A stretch of 25,320 nt of DNA from a virus, in IMG/VR virus record IMGVR_UViG_3300046517_001950, positions 1 through 25,320 of that record. One strand, written 5' to 3'. A program made the translations under genes and the position numbers. The notes beneath the pieces were generated by a model. It had not been told where the DNA came from, made no database searches, and saw only the letters and a program-made list of their open reading frames with translations. Shown piece after piece: positions 23,012-25,320 of the stretch. Within the stretch, counting starts at the first letter, position 1. Every line of letters starts with the position of its first letter.

Positions 23012-23250
23012 ACCACGCATTCCCGGAAGAAGTCTTTCGGAACGAGTCTAGCGCAACGCTCTCCGATACCGGGCATTTCTCTGACACTCTGCATGTCGGA
23101 AAAGGTCATTGCAGCGTCAGCTCCTATGAGGAACGTATCCGTAACCGTGTCGATGAAAGCACAAATGCTCGGATATTCGGCTTTTCCGATCTGATAGGCC
23201 TGTTCGGAAAGAGCGAAATAGTCTTTTGTCAAATCGAGGAATCGGATCAT
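23008..23250 (-). CDS. 80-aa unknown protein, last gene of the minus-strand operon
   Basis: ATG 23250 has a perfect AAGGAGG ribosome site and overlaps the lipoprotein stop by ATGA. The product is helical with aromatic residues (LTKDYFALSEQAYQIGKAEY, FIDTVTDTFLIGADAA). No family is recognised. Co-translation with the lipoprotein suggests a joint function, for example an immunity or partner protein in the cytoplasm. Confidence 0.68.
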   Translation of the reverse strand: MIRFLDLTKDYFALSEQAYQIGKAEYPSICAFIDTVTDTFLIGADAAMTFSDMQSVREMPGIGERCARLVPKDFFRECVV

Positions 23251-23540
23251 TTGGCCTCCTTCGGGCAGCAGAAATAATCCGGGGCGAGGTTGTGGAGCTC
23301 GCACTCGGGCGGCGCTTCGTTGTCTTGGCACACGATCGCGATCGGTCTGTCCGAGTGGCACGTGTTCTCTGGCTCGAAAGCCTTGCACTTCAAACCCGGC
23401 CGGGGCTCCGGAGCGCGCACCGAATGGCCTCGCATCTCAGGGGCCGGAGCAGCACCGCCTCCGCCACCATCGGCGGCCCGGCCCGGCTCCGAGACGGAGC
23501 AACCAAGAGCGAAGAGAGAGGCGATCATCACGAGACGCAT
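23247..23540 (-). CDS. Cysteine-rich lipoprotein
   Basis: From ATG 23540 (good GGAGG site) the product has a signal sequence, MRLVMIASLFALGC, with a lipobox-like ALGC and the lipid-bearing Cys14. A Gly/Ala/Pro-rich linker follows, and then a domain with six cysteines (KCK, TCH, VCQ, ECE, FCC) that may form disulfides outside the cytoplasm. Frame also opens at 23606, where ATGA overlaps the preceding gene, which would add 22 charged residues before the signal; the shorter start is favoured. Possible roles are a spanin-like lysis lipoprotein, surface exclusion of other phages or a change in host surface. It lies on the opposite strand to the head genes, as cargo genes do. Confidence 0.75.
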   Translation of the reverse strand: MRLVMIASLFALGCSVSEPGRAADGGGGGAAPAPEMRGHSVRAPEPRPGLKCKAFEPENTCHSDRPIAIVCQDNEAPPECELHNLAPDYFCCPKEAK

Positions 23541-23602
23541 CACTTGATCCTCCCGAATGGATCGCTCTCGATCGAAGTCTGAGACGGATAGGGCGGCGTG
23601 GC

Positions 23603-23806
23603 TCATGAGATCTCGCTCCTGACTCCTTCGCCATCAGTGATGAGCAGCATGCCGCGCTTGCGAAGCTCTGCCTTGATATCTGCGATCTCAACGTCCGAGC
23701 GTCCACCACGAGATCCGATATCGGAGTCGTCCCCGTCATCCCAGAAGTGGAGATAATCGCCAGCGTCGCAAGTGCGGGCCCATTCGATATCATTCGTCTT
23801 TCCCAT
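23603..23806 (-). CDS. 67-aa acidic protein, leaderless
   Basis: The ATG lies six bases after the -10 of promoter copy 7. The product is acidic (HFWDDGDDSDIG) with a helix SDVEIADIKAELRKRGMLLI near the end, a pattern sometimes seen in small DNA mimics or regulators; no family is known to me. Its TGA overlaps an ATG at 23606 by four bases, in frame with the lipoprotein. It heads the minus-strand three-gene operon. Confidence 0.7.
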   Translation of the reverse strand: MGKTNDIEWARTCDAGDYLHFWDDGDDSDIGSRGGRSDVEIADIKAELRKRGMLLITDGEGVRSEIS

Positions 23807-23812
23807 GAGACC

Positions 23813-23841
23813 AATCTACGGAGTGTCATGGCACTCGTCAA
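23813..23841 (-). promoter_or_regulatory. Operator-promoter copy 7 (leaderless type)
   Basis: Minus strand: -35 TTGACG (23841-23836), operator AGTGCCATGACACT (23835-23822), CCG, -10 TAGATT (23818-23813), GGTCTC, ATG 23806. It drives the lipoprotein operon against the direction of the head genes. Confidence 0.85.
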
Positions 23842-23849
23842 GGGCCTAG

Positions 23850-23877
23850 CGAAAATATTTTCGAATCCTTCGATTCG
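23850..23877. repeat. Two overlapping palindromes upstream of the prohead gene
   Basis: A perfect 14-bp palindrome CGAAAATATTTTCG (23850-23863) overlaps by two bases a CGAATC/GATTCG inverted repeat (23862-23877) with a four-base loop. They lie between the minus-strand operon promoter and the prohead gene, so may be a second regulator site or a hairpin. No T-run follows, so a terminator is not clear. Confidence 0.55.
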
Positions 23878-23922
23878 CCCGCCGCTGGCCTTGGCACACT
23901 CTGGCATGCTACGATTTGCCAC

Positions 23923-25308
23923 ATGGCAATCCCCGAGCTGAGGCGATACGACCACACGTCTCCCTTTACCAGTGTGGAGAAAACGCCCAGCGGCGGGCGA
24001 CGGATCGGGGCGAATCTCACCGGAGTAGGCGTTTTTCCGTACGAGTATCCCAACGGGACCGTGCGCGAGTACCGGCCGCCTAGCGAGGTTTTCAAGCCCG
24101 AATCAGTCGCGAGTCTCCTCGGAGCTCCCGTCACGAATCAGCACCCTCCAGAGATGGTTTCTCCGGAGAATCACGACAAATACGCCAAGGGCCACGTCCA
24201 AAGTGCGACTGCGTCAGAGCCCTACGTTTCGGGCTATGTCGACGTCAACACGGCTCCGGAGATCGCGCAAATCGACTCAGGCGATCTTAAGGAGATCAGT
24301 TGCGGATATTGGGCTCGCTACGAGCCTAGCCCGGGCGTTACGCCCGAAGGAGAGCCGTACGACGGAGTACAGCGGGATATTTACTACAACCATGCCGCAC
24401 TCTTGAAGCCTGGCCATGGCCGTCAGGGGCCAAATGTGGCACTTCGCACCGATGCGAGTGACAATGTGTTGCACGTTGGGCCGAGGGCTGATAGCACTAC
24501 ACCCATGGCAACCGAGGCGAAAAAGCACACGGTCAAAAAGGTTACGTACGACGCTGGCTCAGATCAGCACATTTCGGCCGTCGATGCTGTCCTCGGAGAG
24601 AACGAAGCGCTCACTGCGCAGATCGCAACGCTGAAAGCGAAGTGCGACGCGGCGGAGCTGGCGGCGAGCCCGAAAGCCATCGCCAAGAAATCGGCGGAGC
24701 GCGCGAAACTGATCTCGCGAGCGCGGCAGGCGATGGGCCTCCGAGCCGACACCATCGAGTCTCCGGTGAAGCGCCGTGAGGCCAAGCTGGCCGCCGCGCG
24801 ATACTTGGACGACGACGGCGAGGGCGACGCGGAGCCGGCTCCGGATGATGCGATCATCATCAAGGCTTTGCAGGCGCTGGAGCCCTCTTTCGATCCGAAA
24901 GGAATGAACCACGATCATCTCCTTGGCGCACTCAACGCGCTGTGCGCGTCGAGCGGCGCGGACGAGGCGGCCGAGGCGGCCGAGACGGATGCAGACGAGC
25001 AAGCTGTCGAGATGAATCCCGAGAGCGGCATGGTCGGCTCGGACGAGGGCGTTTCGGTGCCCGGCCAATTCCCGGACGGCGCGAGCGCAAGTCCGATGGG
25101 AGGCCAGCCCCCGAAACAGAAGTTCGGCAACTCCGGATACGACAGCCGTTTCGCGCCCCGAGGCCGGAATGATTCGGCCGGACGCCTCGCCGCGGATGCT
25201 GGCCAGCGTCGACGCGAGGACTCCGGCGGAGTCGATGATTTCCAAGCGCGCATCGATTCGGCGCGAGCGAAGCGCGACGTTGCTTGGCAGAACGGCTTGA
25301 AGCGCTGA
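23923..25308 (+). CDS. DUF2213-type prohead protease/scaffold protein
   Basis: The 461-aa protein has the DUF2213 pattern: YDHTSPF near the start, EVFKPESVASLLGAPVTNQHP (about 57-77), GYVDVNTAPEIAQIDSGD, LKEISCGYWARYE (about 121-133) and DIYYNHAALLKPGHGRQGP. The Ser and His in the last motifs are candidate catalytic residues of a capsid-maturation protease. The second half is a helical coiled-coil region with charged and Ala-rich runs, suited to a scaffold, and ends in a Gly/Asp/Arg-rich tail. It lies downstream of the Mu F-like gene with an antisense operon in between. No clear promoter was found just upstream; a TACGAT seven bases before the ATG has no matching -35. Confidence 0.85.
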   Translation: MAIPELRRYDHTSPFTSVEKTPSGGRRIGANLTGVGVFPYEYPNGTVREYRPPSEVFKPESVASLLGAPVTNQHPPEMVSPENHDKYAKGHVQSATASEPYVSGYVDVNTAPEIAQIDSGDLKEISCGYWARYEPSPGVTPEGEPYDGVQRDIYYNHAALLKPGHGRQGPNVALRTDASDNVLHVGPRADSTTPMATEAKKHTVKKVTYDAGSDQHISAVDAVLGENEALTAQIATLKAKCDAAELAASPKAIAKKSAERAKLISRARQAMGLRADTIESPVKRREAKLAAARYLDDDGEGDAEPAPDDAIIIKALQALEPSFDPKGMNHDHLLGALNALCASSGADEAAEAAETDADEQAVEMNPESGMVGSDEGVSVPGQFPDGASASPMGGQPPKQKFGNSGYDSRFAPRGRNDSAGRLAADAGQRRREDSGGVDDFQARIDSARAKRDVAWQNGLKR

Positions 25309-25320
25309 TCCGAATCAGCC

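Noticed and set aside
22067-23020. Minus-strand open frame opposite the Mu F-like gene
   Set aside because: Shadow of a gene with strong family motifs; no motif or ribosome site of its own.
23891-23925. Sigma54 promoter (TGGCAC...) before the prohead gene
   Set aside because: The downstream GC element is displaced by one base from the strict spacing and there is no activator context.
1-25320. CRISPR arrays, insertion sequences, integrase or attachment sites
   Set aside because: No spaced direct repeats, transposase motifs, recombinase motifs or flanking duplications were seen; the Cas4-like nuclease is a phage recombination enzyme here, without cas neighbours.

Overview
The window looks like part of the genome of a tailed double-stranded DNA phage (Caudoviricetes) of a GC-rich bacterium. 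It carries terminase large subunit, portal, Mu F-like head morphogenesis and DUF2213-type prohead genes, a phage replication set, and a beta-helix tail fibre. The host cannot be fixed from the sequence. A phage-borne lipoprotein with a lipobox-like motif and canonical -35/-10 elements fit an ordinary sigma70 bacterium. I see no integrase, so lysogeny is undecided; the contig continues past both ends.

The left arm (about 1-15049) is transcribed on the minus strand. Read in transcription order (right to left) it starts with a Prim-Pol/SF3 helicase primase, a ParB-like protein, a small unknown, a Cas4/RecB-type iron-sulfur nuclease with a proline-rich tail, a SNF2-like helicase, and an unknown protein with a Pro/Gly-rich tail. 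Next come a non-coding stretch with two tRNA-like structures, a DUF7768-like protein, a family A DNA polymerase, two small proteins and a RuvC-like resolvase. Then follow a 38-aa membrane peptide, a Fis-like HTH protein, a 743-aa tail fibre, two more tail proteins, a coiled-coil phage protein, a 58-aa two-helix membrane protein (holin candidate) and the start of one more gene. Most neighbours overlap by 4-11 nt, so translational coupling is the rule.

A 270-bp AT-richer region with several inverted repeats (about 15050-15319) separates this arm from the plus-strand arm. That arm holds a small-terminase-like gene, a winged-HTH regulator, small unknowns, a glycosyltransferase-like protein, terminase large subunit, four mini-genes, portal, Mu F-like protein and prohead protease. 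Two minus-strand islands interrupt it: a 65-aa gene near 16.8 kb, and a three-gene cargo-like operon at 23.0-23.8 kb encoding a cysteine-rich lipoprotein.

The most striking signal is a family of seven dispersed promoters. In six of them a TTGACA-like -35 box is followed directly by a 14-bp palindrome (consensus AGTGCCATGGCACT), three bases, a TANNNT -10 box, and in five of those six exactly six bases before an ATG. The palindrome fills the spacer, as an operator would, and the geometry predicts leaderless mRNAs. In four cases the TGA stop of the upstream gene lies inside the -35 box. These sites head at least five small-gene units plus the ParB-like gene, which suggests one phage-wide repressor regulon. 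Other notable signals are a roughly eight-fold excess of the palindrome TGGCCA and a pair of abnormal tRNA-like structures.
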